A DNA stretch of 64,000 bases from Mucilaginibacter gossypiicola (GCF_900110105.1 NZ_FOCL01000012.1:105721-169720); one strand, 5' to 3'. Counted from the first letter of the stretch, positions 1 through 9,406 are shown. The notes: generated by a model from the letters alone, not told the origin. Translations and numbers: made by a program.

Positions 1-1
1 T

Positions 2-1405
2 GCATTTAAAGGTTCGTTTGCCAATGGCGCACTTGACACCGTACCGCGATCGGGCGAACGCCTTACCTCATCCCTGGATATCGACCTGCAAAGGCTTGGC
101 GAAAAGCTGATGCAAAACAAGCTGGGTGGTATTGTGGCTATCGAGCCTTCATCGGGCGAAATCTTATGTTATGTAAGTAGCCCTACTTATGATCCCAATC
201 TGATGGTAGGTCGTCAGCGTGGCAATAACCTCGCTAAAATGTATAATAACCCGTATAAGCCATTCTTCATCAGGCCTATACAGGCTCAATATCCACCGGG
301 CTCATCTTTTAAACCCTTAAGTGCGTTAATCGCCTTACAGGAAGGCATTATCAATCCTAACGAAACTTTTTACTGCACCGGTAACTACAGGGTAGGGAAC
401 CGTATTGTACACTGTAATCATGGCGAGGCACACGGCACGGTAAATATGGCCAAAGCGGTAGCCGAGTCATGTAATGGCTACTTCACCATGGTATTTCAGC
501 GTATTGTTGACCGGTACGGTGTAAAAAATACAGAAGCCAATTTCGTCGCATGGCGAAATAATGTAATGAAATTTGGCCTTGGCGCCCGGCTTGATCTTGA
601 TATGCCGGCAGAAAGCCGGGGCAATGTACCAACGCCTCTGCACTATGATAATGCTTACCATAAAGGCGGCTGGCGTTCAAGTACTATTGCTGCATTAGCT
701 ATAGGCCAGGGCGAGTTGTTAGCTACCCCATTACAATTGGCAAACCTGGAGTGCACCATTGCCAATCGTGGTTTTTTTTACAAACCGCACCTTATTAAAG
801 CTATCGGCACCGAAAACGTAATCAAAAAGGAATACGTAGAGAAAAATTATGTGGGAATAGATTCCGGATATTTTGAACCTGTTATTAACGGAATGGAGGC
901 CGTGGTTGAAAATGGCACGGCGCGCAGGTCAAAAATACCAGACATTATTATGTGTGGTAAAACCGGTACGGCGCAAAACCCGCATGGTGAGGACCACTCG
1001 GTATTTGTGGCATTTGCCCCCCGCGATAACCCTAAAATTGCAATTGCCGTTGTTGTAGAAAACTCGGGCGAAGGTGCCCATTGGGCCGCTCCTATTGCCA
1101 GCTTTATTGTCGAAAAATATTTAAAAGGTAAAGTTACCCCGCGCGAATCGGGATTCACGGTTGACTATTTTGCAAATGCCAACCGCCTGCCTGATCTTAG
1201 CCTTTATGCACAAGATCTGCAAAAAGAACGCAGACGTGACAGTATCAGGGCAGCAAAGGTTGATTCAATTAAGAAGTTCAAAGCTGATTCAATCAAGAAA
1301 TTCAAGGCCGATTCAATAAAAAAAGAACGACGCGAAGCGGCTTATAATAACAAGCCGGCAAACTGGATTAAAACACTAACAGGCGGGAGGACAGGCAAGT
1401 CATGA
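2..1405 (+). CDS. mrdA: Penicillin-binding protein 2, transpeptidase part (5'-truncated by window)
   Basis: This is the periplasmic DD-transpeptidase that cross-links peptidoglycan during rod elongation, working with RodA. The reading frame is open from base 2, so the gene begins before the window; the first ATG at 110 is internal. All three catalytic motifs are present: S-S-F-K near base 302 (acyl-enzyme serine), S-C-N near 469, and K-T-G-T-A near 957. The pedestal domain and N-terminal membrane anchor lie outside the window. The tail is unusual: after the transpeptidase fold come three near-identical repeats of the type DSIKKFKA (about 1261-1326), giving a basic, helical C-terminus. The stop overlaps the rodA start (ATGA), so translation is probably coupled. 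Confidence 0.95.
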   Translation, partial: AFKGSFANGALDTVPRSGERLTSSLDIDLQRLGEKLMQNKLGGIVAIEPSSGEILCYVSSPTYDPNLMVGRQRGNNLAKMYNNPYKPFFIRPIQAQYPPGSSFKPLSALIALQEGIINPNETFYCTGNYRVGNRIVHCNHGEAHGTVNMAKAVAESCNGYFTMVFQRIVDRYGVKNTEANFVAWRNNVMKFGLGARLDLDMPAESRGNVPTPLHYDNAYHKGGWRSSTIAALAIGQGELLATPLQLANLECTIANRGFFYKPHLIKAIGTENVIKKEYVEKNYVGIDSGYFEPVINGMEAVVENGTARRSKIPDIIMCGKTGTAQNPHGEDHSVFVAFAPRDNPKIAIAVVVENSGEGAHWAAPIASFIVEKYLKGKVTPRESGFTVDYFANANRLPDLSLYAQDLQKERRRDSIRAAKVDSIKKFKADSIKKFKADSIKKERREAAYNNKPANWIKTLTGGRTGKS

Positions 1406-2667
1406 GCACTCAGCAACGTAGTTTCTTTTTTAACGTAGATTGGCTTACGGTTTTCCTGTACCTGATACTTTGCGCTATTGGCTGGTTCAATATTCACGCA
1501 GCAGTTTTTGATGCCAACCATTCCAGCATTGTTGATACTTCTACTAACTACGGTAAGCAGTTCATTTACATTTGCGTATCAATTGTAGTTGGCATTGTAA
1601 TATTGCTGCTCGAAAGCCGGTTTATTGCAGCCCTGGCCCCGGCATTTTATGTGGTGATTGTACTTTTATTGGTACTGGTATTAATAATAGGCCGAAACGT
1701 GGGCGGTAACCAGGCCTGGATAAACATGGGTGGTGGTTTCCGGCTGCAGCCTTCGGAGTTCGCCAAATTTGCCACCTGTTTATTATTAGCGCGATATTTA
1801 AGCGGTACCAACATCCGTGTTACCGATCCCAAATCATTTTTAATGGCAGCGGCCATTATCGGGTTTCCAATGTTGCTGATCATGTTGCAGCCCGATACTG
1901 GCTCAACTCTGGTGTTTTGCTCCCTGATATTTGTTTTATACCGCGAGGGGCTTTCCCCTTATTTCCTGATCATAGCAGGCCTGTTTATTACCCTCTTTGT
2001 TACATCGCTGCTGTATAACCCGCTTTATATTATCCTGATACTGGTTGCACTGACAGCGTTCATTATCTTTTTATTTAAACGTAACAGGCAGCTCATTAAA
2101 ACTATGGTTATTGGCCTTGCCATTTGCATAGCATTTATATTTAGCGTAAAGTTTATCTACTCACATGTTTTAAAGAAACACCAAACAGAACGTATTAACA
2201 TATTGCTGGGTATCACAACCGATTTAAGGGGAAAAGGTTACAACGTAAATCAATCTAAAATAGCTATTGGCTCCGGGAAACTCTGGGGTAAAGGTTATTT
2301 ACATGGCACACAAACTCAATACTCATTTGTACCCGAGCAAAGTACCGACTTTATTTTTTGTACCGTTGGTGAAGAATGGGGCTTTGCAGGCTCGTTAACG
2401 GTGATTAGCCTTTTCATGTTCCTGATACTACGGGTCATTCTTATAGCCGAGCGGCAACGATCTCCTTTTACCCGTGTTTATGGCTATGGCGTAGCTTCAG
2501 TACTATTTTTTCACGTGGTGATCAATATCGGTATGACCATCGGTGTAGTACCGGTTATCGGGATTCCTTTGCCATTCATCAGCTACGGCGGATCCTCATT
2601 GCTGAGTTTCACCATGCTCCTGTTCACGCTCATTAAGCTTGACTCAAACAGGAAATCGAACGTTTAG
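1402..2667 (+). CDS. rodA: RodA, peptidoglycan glycosyltransferase (SEDS family)
   Basis: Polytopic inner-membrane SEDS protein that polymerises lipid II into glycan strands for side-wall growth, paired with PBP2. The 421 residues contain about ten hydrophobic segments and the SEDS signature PEQSTDFIF followed by GEEWGFAGS around residue 310, plus the C-terminal GIPLPFISYGGSS stretch typical of RodA/FtsW. The ATG overlaps the PBP2 stop by 4 bp. The mrdA-rodA order is the usual end of the mre/mrd elongation operon, and this gene closes it here. Length is normal for Bacteroidota RodA. Confidence 0.95.
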   Translation: MSTQQRSFFFNVDWLTVFLYLILCAIGWFNIHAAVFDANHSSIVDTSTNYGKQFIYICVSIVVGIVILLLESRFIAALAPAFYVVIVLLLVLVLIIGRNVGGNQAWINMGGGFRLQPSEFAKFATCLLLARYLSGTNIRVTDPKSFLMAAAIIGFPMLLIMLQPDTGSTLVFCSLIFVLYREGLSPYFLIIAGLFITLFVTSLLYNPLYIILILVALTAFIIFLFKRNRQLIKTMVIGLAICIAFIFSVKFIYSHVLKKHQTERINILLGITTDLRGKGYNVNQSKIAIGSGKLWGKGYLHGTQTQYSFVPEQSTDFIFCTVGEEWGFAGSLTVISLFMFLILRVILIAERQRSPFTRVYGYGVASVLFFHVVINIGMTIGVVPVIGIPLPFISYGGSSLLSFTMLLFTLIKLDSNRKSNV

Positions 2668-2812
2668 TTTAAGTCAGAAGTCTTGAGTCGGGAGTTTGAA
2701 GTCAATAGTCTCGAATCGAAAGTCTTAAGTCGGAAGCAGATAAATGTTCTGTTTAAAAGCGGATTCAGCCTCCCTTCATCCGAAATTCAACTTTCGAATA
2801 CAGACTTATGAC
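2668..2812. repeat. Degenerate 'AAGTC' repeat tract, imperfect inverted repeat
   Basis: This space between two convergent genes is built of degenerate units such as AGTCTTGAGTCGGGAG and AGTCTTAAGTCGGAAG on the left. A complementary ACTTATGACTTAAGAAGC lies on the right, so the tract can fold back on itself. A related tract occurs at 32625-32772. No gene is visible. Confidence 0.55.
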
Positions 2813-3880
2813 TTAAGAAGCGGGGTACCTTCTTCGCAGCAACGCATAAAACTTATCGGCTGTTGAAGCTTTACTTTCCCAGTTGTTTTTAACTACGTAG
2901 TTTGTTTTCAGGAAATGCTCGGCTTCTTCAAAGGTGCTGAAGCGGTTTACAATCTCAATAGCCTCGCTATAGGCCAAACTGTAGCCGTTAAACAGATCTT
3001 TTATATAAAGCAGTTTATCATTAAGGTTGATAGCTGATTTGAGGTCGGTAACCGGCAGCTCAGCAGTAGTGTTTGTTGCTGTATTGGCCTTCTCCGCCTT
3101 TTGGGCCATTATCCTTTGATTAAAGGTTAATACCTGCTGGCTATTGGTATCTGTAGCAGGAGCAGTTGCAGTAACGGGCTCTGCCGCTGGTTTTACTGGT
3201 TCAATTACGGGCAATGGCTTGGGTTGTTCGGCTATAGGAACCACTTCAACAGGCTTTTCGGGAAGCTGGCTTATCAGCTCTTCCTGCTCAAAACGGTCGG
3301 CTTCATCATCCCAGGTGTCAGCTTCATTTAAATTAAGTTCAAAGCCGCTTCCCTCAGGAATTTCCTGTTGAAAAGAGTAACTGTCTATTTCTTTTTCGGC
3401 AGCAATATTGATCTGCGGTTCAGGAGTTTCTTTTATTTCAGGTTTGGCATCAACCACTTCTATTTTTACCGGGTTGTTAAACGGCACAGGGGCTACCGGC
3501 TCAACATCACCAGTAAGCTCAATCTTATCAACAGGAACGGGCACATGCTGCTGCACTACCGGCTCAAAAAAGCGTTGCTCATATAAAGCTTCTTCCTTTG
3601 CCGGCGGCGGCGTTACGGGTGCAGGTGGAATTGCCGGTGTTACCGGTTTTGGCTGCCCGGCAACCGGTTCCGGCTTTTCTGTAACGGGCGCAGGAGTCAC
3701 CGCGCGCTCGTTGATACGGCGCAAAATTTCGGCATGGTCTTTTAAAAAATGGGCGTTGGCTACAAAAAGCTCTAATTCAAGTTCGTTTAGTTCGCTGGGA
3801 TCAGCAGAAAGGTAGTCGTATTGATCATTAAGCTCCTTTAAAATCCCACCTATCTTTTTAAATACATCCATTTGCTTCAT
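2813..3880 (-). CDS. Conserved Bacteroidota protein with Pro-rich linker, function unknown
   Basis: A 355-residue protein without a signal peptide or membrane segment, so probably cytosolic. Residues 1-55 look helical (KKIGGILKELNDQYDYLSAD). Residues 60-250 are low complexity, rich in proline, valine, alanine and glutamate. The last 80 residues form a compact helical domain (SAINLNDKLLYIKDLFNG, then a C-terminal YALLRRRYP). I recognise that domain as recurring in uncharacterised Bacteroidota proteins, usually behind a variable acidic/proline linker; no function is established. The gene diverges from thymidine kinase with 73 bp between starts and converges on rodA. Confidence 0.75.
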   Translation of the reverse strand: MKQMDVFKKIGGILKELNDQYDYLSADPSELNELELELFVANAHFLKDHAEILRRINERAVTPAPVTEKPEPVAGQPKPVTPAIPPAPVTPPPAKEEALYEQRFFEPVVQQHVPVPVDKIELTGDVEPVAPVPFNNPVKIEVVDAKPEIKETPEPQINIAAEKEIDSYSFQQEIPEGSGFELNLNEADTWDDEADRFEQEELISQLPEKPVEVVPIAEQPKPLPVIEPVKPAAEPVTATAPATDTNSQQVLTFNQRIMAQKAEKANTATNTTAELPVTDLKSAINLNDKLLYIKDLFNGYSLAYSEAIEIVNRFSTFEEAEHFLKTNYVVKNNWESKASTADKFYALLRRRYPAS

Positions 3881-3953
3881 GGCCTCAATGTTAGGAAAAT
3901 GCTTATCAAAAGTAGGATTAAATTCTGATATTTGCCGACTATAAAAGTCATAA

Positions 3954-4535
3954 ATGGTATATCACGAAGAGGTTTTCAGGCGTAAAAGTGAGTTAGGCGG
4001 CAGTATAGAGGTTATCTGCGGATCAATGTTTTCGGGCAAAACCGAAGAGTTGATCAGGAGGCTTAACCGGGCCCGCATAGCCAAGCTTAAAGTCGAGATT
4101 TTTAGCCCGAAAGCTGATACCCGTTATGACGAAGACGCCATTGTTTCGCACAATGCCAGTAAAATAACCTCCACCCCGGTTGATAGTGCTTCGGCTATTC
4201 TATTGTTAGCCAGTGATGCACATGTGATAGGCGTTGATGAAGCGCAATTTTTTGACGATGAACTTCCGGAGGTATGTACCGTACTGGCCAACCGGGGTGT
4301 GCGTGTAATTGTAGCCGGCCTGGATATGGATTTTAAAGGCCGGCCGTTTGGCTCAATGCCTAACATAATGGCCATTGCCGAGTCGGTAACCAAATTGCAG
4401 GCCGTTTGCGTAAGATGTGGCAACCCAGCTCAATATTCATATCGCCTGGTACACGACAATTCAAAAATATTACTGGGCGAAAAGGAAAGCTACGAACCCC
4501 GCTGCCGCGCTTGTTACAATACCGTTGCAGGTTAA
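3954..4535 (+). CDS. tdk: Thymidine kinase (type II)
   Basis: Phosphorylates thymidine to dTMP in the salvage pathway. The 193 residues hold the P-loop GSMFSGKT (residues 23-30), the Walker B-like DEAQFF about residue 95, the lasso-region motif ending GSMP, and two zinc-binding pairs, CVRC near 150 and CRAC near 183, as in tetrameric type II enzymes. The ATG at 3954 gives a 22-residue lead before the P-loop, typical for Bacteroidota. It is transcribed away from the proline-rich gene at 2813-3880. Confidence 0.95.
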   Translation: MVYHEEVFRRKSELGGSIEVICGSMFSGKTEELIRRLNRARIAKLKVEIFSPKADTRYDEDAIVSHNASKITSTPVDSASAILLLASDAHVIGVDEAQFFDDELPEVCTVLANRGVRVIVAGLDMDFKGRPFGSMPNIMAIAESVTKLQAVCVRCGNPAQYSYRLVHDNSKILLGEKESYEPRCRACYNTVAG

Positions 4536-4577
4536 CATTTCATTAAACAATATATTTTTTATTTAATACTATAGCTA

Positions 4578-4600
4578 AAACAAATACAGGGTATTTGTTT
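4578..4600. promoter_or_regulatory. Perfect 10-bp inverted repeat between tdk and the receiver gene
   Basis: The arms AAACAAATAC and GTATTTGTTT are perfectly complementary around a 3-base loop. It lies 43 bp after the tdk stop and 64 bp before the next start. The stem is AT-rich (two G-C pairs), making it a poor terminator by itself; it could be an operator for the receiver gene or a weak terminator for tdk. Confidence 0.45.
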
Positions 4601-4663
4601 GTTATATAATAAACAGAGCAGCCCCAAAAGGCAGTTGATACATTATATAGCAATCAAAAACTT

Positions 4664-5035
4664 ATGGCCAAAAAGGTTTTAGTTATAGAGGACGATAAAG
4701 ATATCCGCGACACTGTGGTATATGTACTGGAGGAAGAAGGTTACGAAGTAATACAATCCGACAATGCACGTATCCTGCGTACCCTTACCACCATTAACCC
4801 CGACCTGATTTTGCTTGACAACTGGCTCACCGACTGGACCAGCGACGCTAACGGACAGCAACTAAGCAAAGGGATAAAAGATGATCCTGCTACCAGCCAT
4901 ATCCCGGTGGTGATTATTTCGGCTGTAAGCAATATCAAAGAAATAGCCAAAGCAGGTAATGCCGATGGCTATCTTGCCAAACCATTTGATCTTACCGCAC
5001 TCTCCGAAATCGTAAAAAGACACATCGCAAAGTAA
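4664..5035 (+). CDS. Stand-alone response regulator receiver protein
   Basis: A 123-residue single CheY-like receiver domain with no output domain. Visible landmarks are the acidic pair in VIEDDKD (residues 7-13), the phospho-acceptor Asp52 in LILLDNW, the S/T position in VVIISA, and the lysine in YLAKPFD. It probably relays phosphate or acts by protein contact; its kinase is not next to it. The DNWL loop after the acceptor Asp replaces the more usual DxxMP. A strong terminator follows at 5057. Confidence 0.9.
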   Translation: MAKKVLVIEDDKDIRDTVVYVLEEEGYEVIQSDNARILRTLTTINPDLILLDNWLTDWTSDANGQQLSKGIKDDPATSHIPVVIISAVSNIKEIAKAGNADGYLAKPFDLTALSEIVKRHIAK

Positions 5036-5056
5036 GCATCCTTATCAGTATAAATG

Positions 5057-5089
5057 AAACGGCCCTCCATTAATTTGAAGGGCCGTTTT
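5057..5089 (+). terminator. Rho-independent terminator of the receiver gene
   Basis: A 10-bp perfect stem (AAACGGCCCT / AGGGCCGTTT), 12-base loop, then T residues, 22 bp after the stop codon. Confidence 0.85.
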
Positions 5090-5159
5090 GCTGTAAATGT
5101 ACTATTACTTTCTTTAAGTATAGCTTACAAAATGACGTAGATAAAATTAACGCCGTATC

Positions 5160-5304
5160 GACTCACCCCGACATCGCTGCGCTTGTCACCCCTCTCTACG
5201 CGAGCGTAAAGAGGGGGTTTTAGTTTTTAATTCCTTTTCACCCTCTTTATCCGAAGGATAGAGAGGGTGGTCCAGCGAAGCGTAGACCGGGTGAGTAAAG
5301 AATG
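5160..5304. repeat. MITE-like palindromic intergenic repeat (ACTCACCC ends)
   Basis: The element begins GACTCACCCCG and ends with the complementary CCGGGTGAGT. Internal arms also pair (CCCCTCTCT with AGAGAGGGTGG), around a central AT-rich AGTTTTTAATTCC. It fills the gap between the receiver gene and the TonB receptor and carries no ORF. No second copy is seen in the window. Confidence 0.6.
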
Positions 5305-5326
5305 TCGCATTTCCGGACCAAGCTTC

Positions 5327-7510
5327 TTAAATCTTCACCCCAAAGCCAATATTAAACGTGCGACCGTCGGCAGGTAAAATACCTGGGCCGGGGTACATGT
5401 TGATACGGCGTGTAAAATATTTAGCATTAAAAATATTGTTCACGTTAGCTGTAAGGTGATAGTTTTTCAGGAAACTATAATTGAAAGCCCAATCAAACAA
5501 ATGATATGAAGGCACTATCCCGGTAGCTCCCGTAACATTAAAAGTAGTGTTATTGGCATCGCTAAAACTTTTGCCTACGTAGTTGTATTGCAGGGTACTA
5601 CTTACATGACCACTCAAAAATGTTAAACCGGCACGGTCAATCCAGTCTGGTGTACCTTCCAGGTGATTACCAACCAAACTTACATTTTTACCATTTTGGC
5701 TGATAGCGCCACTTGTATAGCGGCCATGTGTATACGATAGTGAGTTGAACAAACGCAGATCGCTCCCTGCCGATTTATCAAACGAGCGGATCAGTGAAAC
5801 TTCGGTAAAAGCTTCAACACCCTTAGCCACACCATTGCCAATGTTGGTCATATAAAGATGGGTTACATTACTGGCATCAGTTTGAGTTAGGGTACCTGCC
5901 CTGTTACCGTAGTAAACATAAAAGGCATTAACATCAAAACTAAACGCTGTGCTGATATGGCCGCGGTAACCCAGGTCGGCGTCATAGCCTTTACTGTCTT
6001 TAATGTTAGGATCGATGATGGTTAACTGGTCTGCAGGGGTAACCGCTGCATAAATATATGGGCGGTAAGCCTGCGAAAAATTGCCATAAAACTGGCTTCC
6101 GTTATCCAGCTGATATTGCAACCCGGTTCCAAACAGCGGAAAGTTACGTTTATCCTTATAGCTTACCGGTACAGTGCGGTTTACTATAACCCCTGTATTG
6201 GTGGTATTGATTTGCTCAAAACGTACACCCGGCGTAACGGTAAATGCTTCAGTTACCTGGAACATGTTTTCGGCAAACGCAGCGTAATTTAAAGTGTGTA
6301 ATCTCAGGTCGATGCCGTAGTCTTTCACCAGGCTTAGATCAAAATCAGAACCTACCGTACCTGTACCTTTTTGCTTGCGTTTGGTAGTTTCCTCAAAATA
6401 CCTTACGCCGGCAGTGAAGGAGCTTTTAAGATCGCCCAGCTTGTAACTATGCAGTAAACGGGCCTCGGTGGTAAAACCGGCGTAATAATCACGGTCTACC
6501 TGGCGGGGATTATACGTTTTCAGGCTTGCGTTAACCGTATCAGGAATGTTGGCCGTATTAATGAACTGCACACTGTTACGCTGACCGAATAATACATGCG
6601 ATGTAACTTCCAGCCTGGTGTCTTTATCAAACTGATAATTGAATAATAGTGCCGGGATATTAATTTCGGGGTTAAAGAAGTTACGCGCGCGAGTCGACTG
6701 ACGATTATTGGCATCGAACTGGGCATCGGTTAAACCGCCTGCTATCTGTTGCCTATAATCCGACCTCGAAAACTGAAAAGCTATACTTCCCTTATCATTA
6801 AATTGGTATTTGATGTTGGCATAGTAAGCCCGGGAGTTAAAAGCAGCATCGGGCCTCCAGCCGTCACCGGTGCGGGCACTGTAAAAAGCGTAATAACTAA
6901 CCTTGCCAACTTTACCGCCAATGGCATTATACGAATTGAAAAATCTGTTGGAGCCTGCCGATTGTTCACTTTCAAAACCAAACACTTTGGTGCTGTCCCC
7001 TTCTTTAAGTTTGAAGTTAACCATACCACCAAACTGGCTGCCAAATTGCAATGCCGCCGAACCGCGTACTATCTGAATTTCACTTACTGCCTGGAATGGC
7101 ACATTATAGTGGTTTTCGGGATAACCAAACATATCAGAGTTGGTGTTATAGCCATTTTGCCTGATATTGGTTTCGATAGACCGATGGGTATCGGTGCCCC
7201 GGGTACCAATATTGAGCTGTAAACCGGCACCGTCCATCTCCCATACGTTAACGCCAGGTACTTTGGCAAAAGTCATGCGGGCATTGTTATTGGCCAGGTT
7301 GGCCTTACCGGCATCAGGGAAAATATCGAAAGTTTTTTTACCGGCAAATATGTTGGTACCCGAAATATTGGGCAAATGTTTTGGTCTGCTTTCTTTGATA
7401 ATTACGCTATCCAATTGCAGGGTATCTTTAACGCTTTTATGCTGTGCCTGGGCTACATCTGCACAACAAATAAAAAGCGCAGGTAATAAAATTTTATAAA
7501 GAGTATTCAT
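5327..7510 (-). CDS. TonB-dependent outer-membrane receptor, FecA-like
   Basis: A 727-residue outer-membrane, TonB-powered importer. The first 23 residues are a signal peptide (ends AQAQ). No carboxypeptidase-like extension is present. The plug (about 75-190) contains VPGVNVWEMDGAG, LNIGTRGTD and VRGSAALQFG. The rest is a 22-strand-type barrel ending with a terminal aromatic-alternating strand (FNIGFGVKI). The plug style resembles ferric-citrate/siderophore receptors of the FecA group. Together with DUF6607, DUF6686, an AraC regulator and a siderophore-interacting reductase within 9 kb, the context suggests iron or haem uptake. Substrate is inferred, not shown. Upstream on the same strand lies the small gene at 7644-8198. 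Confidence 0.88.
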   Translation of the reverse strand: MNTLYKILLPALFICCADVAQAQHKSVKDTLQLDSVIIKESRPKHLPNISGTNIFAGKKTFDIFPDAGKANLANNNARMTFAKVPGVNVWEMDGAGLQLNIGTRGTDTHRSIETNIRQNGYNTNSDMFGYPENHYNVPFQAVSEIQIVRGSAALQFGSQFGGMVNFKLKEGDSTKVFGFESEQSAGSNRFFNSYNAIGGKVGKVSYYAFYSARTGDGWRPDAAFNSRAYYANIKYQFNDKGSIAFQFSRSDYRQQIAGGLTDAQFDANNRQSTRARNFFNPEINIPALLFNYQFDKDTRLEVTSHVLFGQRNSVQFINTANIPDTVNASLKTYNPRQVDRDYYAGFTTEARLLHSYKLGDLKSSFTAGVRYFEETTKRKQKGTGTVGSDFDLSLVKDYGIDLRLHTLNYAAFAENMFQVTEAFTVTPGVRFEQINTTNTGVIVNRTVPVSYKDKRNFPLFGTGLQYQLDNGSQFYGNFSQAYRPYIYAAVTPADQLTIIDPNIKDSKGYDADLGYRGHISTAFSFDVNAFYVYYGNRAGTLTQTDASNVTHLYMTNIGNGVAKGVEAFTEVSLIRSFDKSAGSDLRLFNSLSYTHGRYTSGAISQNGKNVSLVGNHLEGTPDWIDRAGLTFLSGHVSSTLQYNYVGKSFSDANNTTFNVTGATGIVPSYHLFDWAFNYSFLKNYHLTANVNNIFNAKYFTRRINMYPGPGILPADGRTFNIGFGVKI

Positions 7511-7643
7511 TTATTCAAATTAAAAAAGTTAGGGGTATACTGTTCAGGTACAACAATGACAAATACATACGCATAGCACATAACAGTGCCATAAAGCAGA
7601 TCATTTAAGATTGACGGAACAGATTTAATTATCAGCTATAAAT

Positions 7644-8198
7644 TCAGGCGAGTGCCATTTCAGGTGGTTGACCGCAAACGGATACAAAAGGATCAGGAAT
7701 GCTGATATAGATAAACGTGCCCGGAGGCTGAACGGGCTCTGCCGGTTTTATAAAAGAAAATGAAGCTTCGGGGCAGTTATATTTTGCATCGCTGCCCAGT
7801 TTCTTTTCCGACGACTCGTGTGTGCGTTTACTAACAGGGGTGCTATTCAGTTTTCGTGCGCATATCACATTTTCGTTAAGCAGCCTTGTGGTTTCATAAT
7901 TAGGGATACATTGTACATAAACAGTATCGCGGGTAACCCTGAGCTTTACATAATTGTATGAAACACCATCCAGTTGTAACTGCCCGCAAACATTAACATA
8001 GCTATCCCAATTATGTATAAAAGGCAGGTTTTGCTTGATCTTAATTTCAATAAGGTCGCGGGTGTTGTATTTGCCTTTGGCAATTTGACGGGCTATAACT
8101 TTATTTGATTTATTAACAAAATATTGATTAAGCGCCATGTACCCCAGCAAATTGAGCATGTGGGTAACTAACATTACTATGGCAAAGGTCTTTTTCAA
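7644..8198 (-). CDS. Small membrane-anchored protein upstream of the TonB receptor, unknown function
   Basis: A 184-residue protein with one hydrophobic segment (residues 4-25) followed by a predicted periplasmic domain. It has six cysteines after the anchor and a C-terminal FVSVCGQPPEMALA. The gene is co-directional with the TonB receptor, 133 bp upstream, so the two may share a transcript. In Bacteroidota, short anchored proteins of about this size often precede metal or haem TonB receptors; the assignment to that group is by position and size only. No domain recognised. Confidence 0.65.
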   Translation of the reverse strand: MKKTFAIVMLVTHMLNLLGYMALNQYFVNKSNKVIARQIAKGKYNTRDLIEIKIKQNLPFIHNWDSYVNVCGQLQLDGVSYNYVKLRVTRDTVYVQCIPNYETTRLLNENVICARKLNSTPVSKRTHESSEKKLGSDAKYNCPEASFSFIKPAEPVQPPGTFIYISIPDPFVSVCGQPPEMALA

Positions 8199-8857
8199 TC
8201 AATAATCAGTCTAAACAATAGCAATGCTACATAAAAATTCAGCTAAATAATAATTTATATGTTAAAAAAATTAAATCCGGATAATTAATTCTGGATATAT
8301 TCTGTATAGATTATTAATTGGGCCCAAACTAAATTAATTTAGTGCAATTTGGCAGTTTATAATTGTTAAATGGCGTTTATATGTATACTCATCATGTATA
8401 CTCATCATGTATAGATATGCAAACAGCTTGTATGATATGACTACATTTTAATAACTATAAAGAAAACGGGAAGCCGATGCCTCTCAAAAAAACAAAAAAA
8501 CAGTAACTTATATGTTACGATTGTGAATTTTACATCCATGTAACAAAATCGGTACGCATTTTGAATTGCGTCGTGTAGATTTATTTTTTCAATAATGTCC
8601 TGACGATTACGTAAGAAAATAAACAATTTGTTTATTTTTTTTTGATCACATTAAAAGAATGAATATTGTATAAAACTTTGTCGTTTTAAGCAAAGAGAAA
8701 TAACTTTAGCACGATTAGCAATTTGCTCAAATTATCCTAAAAACCGGTAACCCGGTCTGTTGTTTTCTATCAATGATTCATTCCCAATGTTTATCGGTCA
8801 TAAAGGCTTTAAACGAATATAACAGCGGCATTATTTAACCATGACTGATCACAATTA
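8199..8857. other. AT-rich 659-bp divergent intergenic region with a 13-bp tandem repeat
   Basis: The gap separates the divergent genes at 7644-8198 and 8858-9406. It is strongly AT-rich. At 8381-8413 a 13-bp unit (ATGTATACTCATC) occurs twice with a third partial copy. A TAACTTTA -7-like box is near 8700, about 155 bp before the downstream start. I see no convincing gene or RNA fold. Confidence 0.5.
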
Positions 8858-9406
8858 ATGAAAAAGAAAACACCCGGTACGGTACCCCCCTATCCAGCAC
8901 AATGGGCGTCGGATAATTTGACAACTTTTTTTACGGAACATCTTAACAGAATTTATTGTGCAAATGCACACCTGGTCGAGCGGCTTTTAGAAATTGCCGG
9001 TACTACCAATTTCAAGGACCTTAATAATCCAATAAAAGATACTATCGATGAAACCGAAAAGCACATCGCCCTCATGGATAGTATTTATGCAGCCCTTCAG
9101 AAACATTATTCGTTTGATAAATGCAATAACCTGATCAATTTGCTTGAGGATGAATTTACGGCCATTCATCAGCAAGATGATGATGAATTATTGCGCGACA
9201 TACGCCTCCTTTCGTACCTTCAAAATATTGAAAACGTAGAAAAAAACTCGATCCAGTTATTAAAATTAATGGCCAGTGAAAGAAACAATAAGCCGATAGC
9301 CATCTTTTTAGATGAATACCTGAATCCCTCAAAAGATAGACTTACGCTTTACAATTTTATCATAGATAAGTATGATAACGACCAACGGCCGGCCATTAAC
9401 TTATAA
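8858..9406 (+). CDS. DUF892/YciE-like ferritin-fold protein, divergent
   Basis: A 182-residue, all-helical cytosolic protein. Residues 25-75 (FFTEHLNRIYCANAHLVERL, then DETEKHIALMDSI) follow the DUF892 pattern of YciE/YciF, a ferritin-like four-helix bundle. Residues 110-140 (LLSYLQNIENVEKNSIQLL) match the second helix pair. The usual AQxxEHYE metal-ligand motif reads LQNIENVE here, so one histidine is lost and the metal site may be degraded. DUF892 members are generally stress-induced. The 3' end overlaps the convergent NTPase gene by 11 bp. Confidence 0.6.
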   Translation: MKKKTPGTVPPYPAQWASDNLTTFFTEHLNRIYCANAHLVERLLEIAGTTNFKDLNNPIKDTIDETEKHIALMDSIYAALQKHYSFDKCNNLINLLEDEFTAIHQQDDDELLRDIRLLSYLQNIENVEKNSIQLLKLMASERNNKPIAIFLDEYLNPSKDRLTLYNFIIDKYDNDQRPAINL

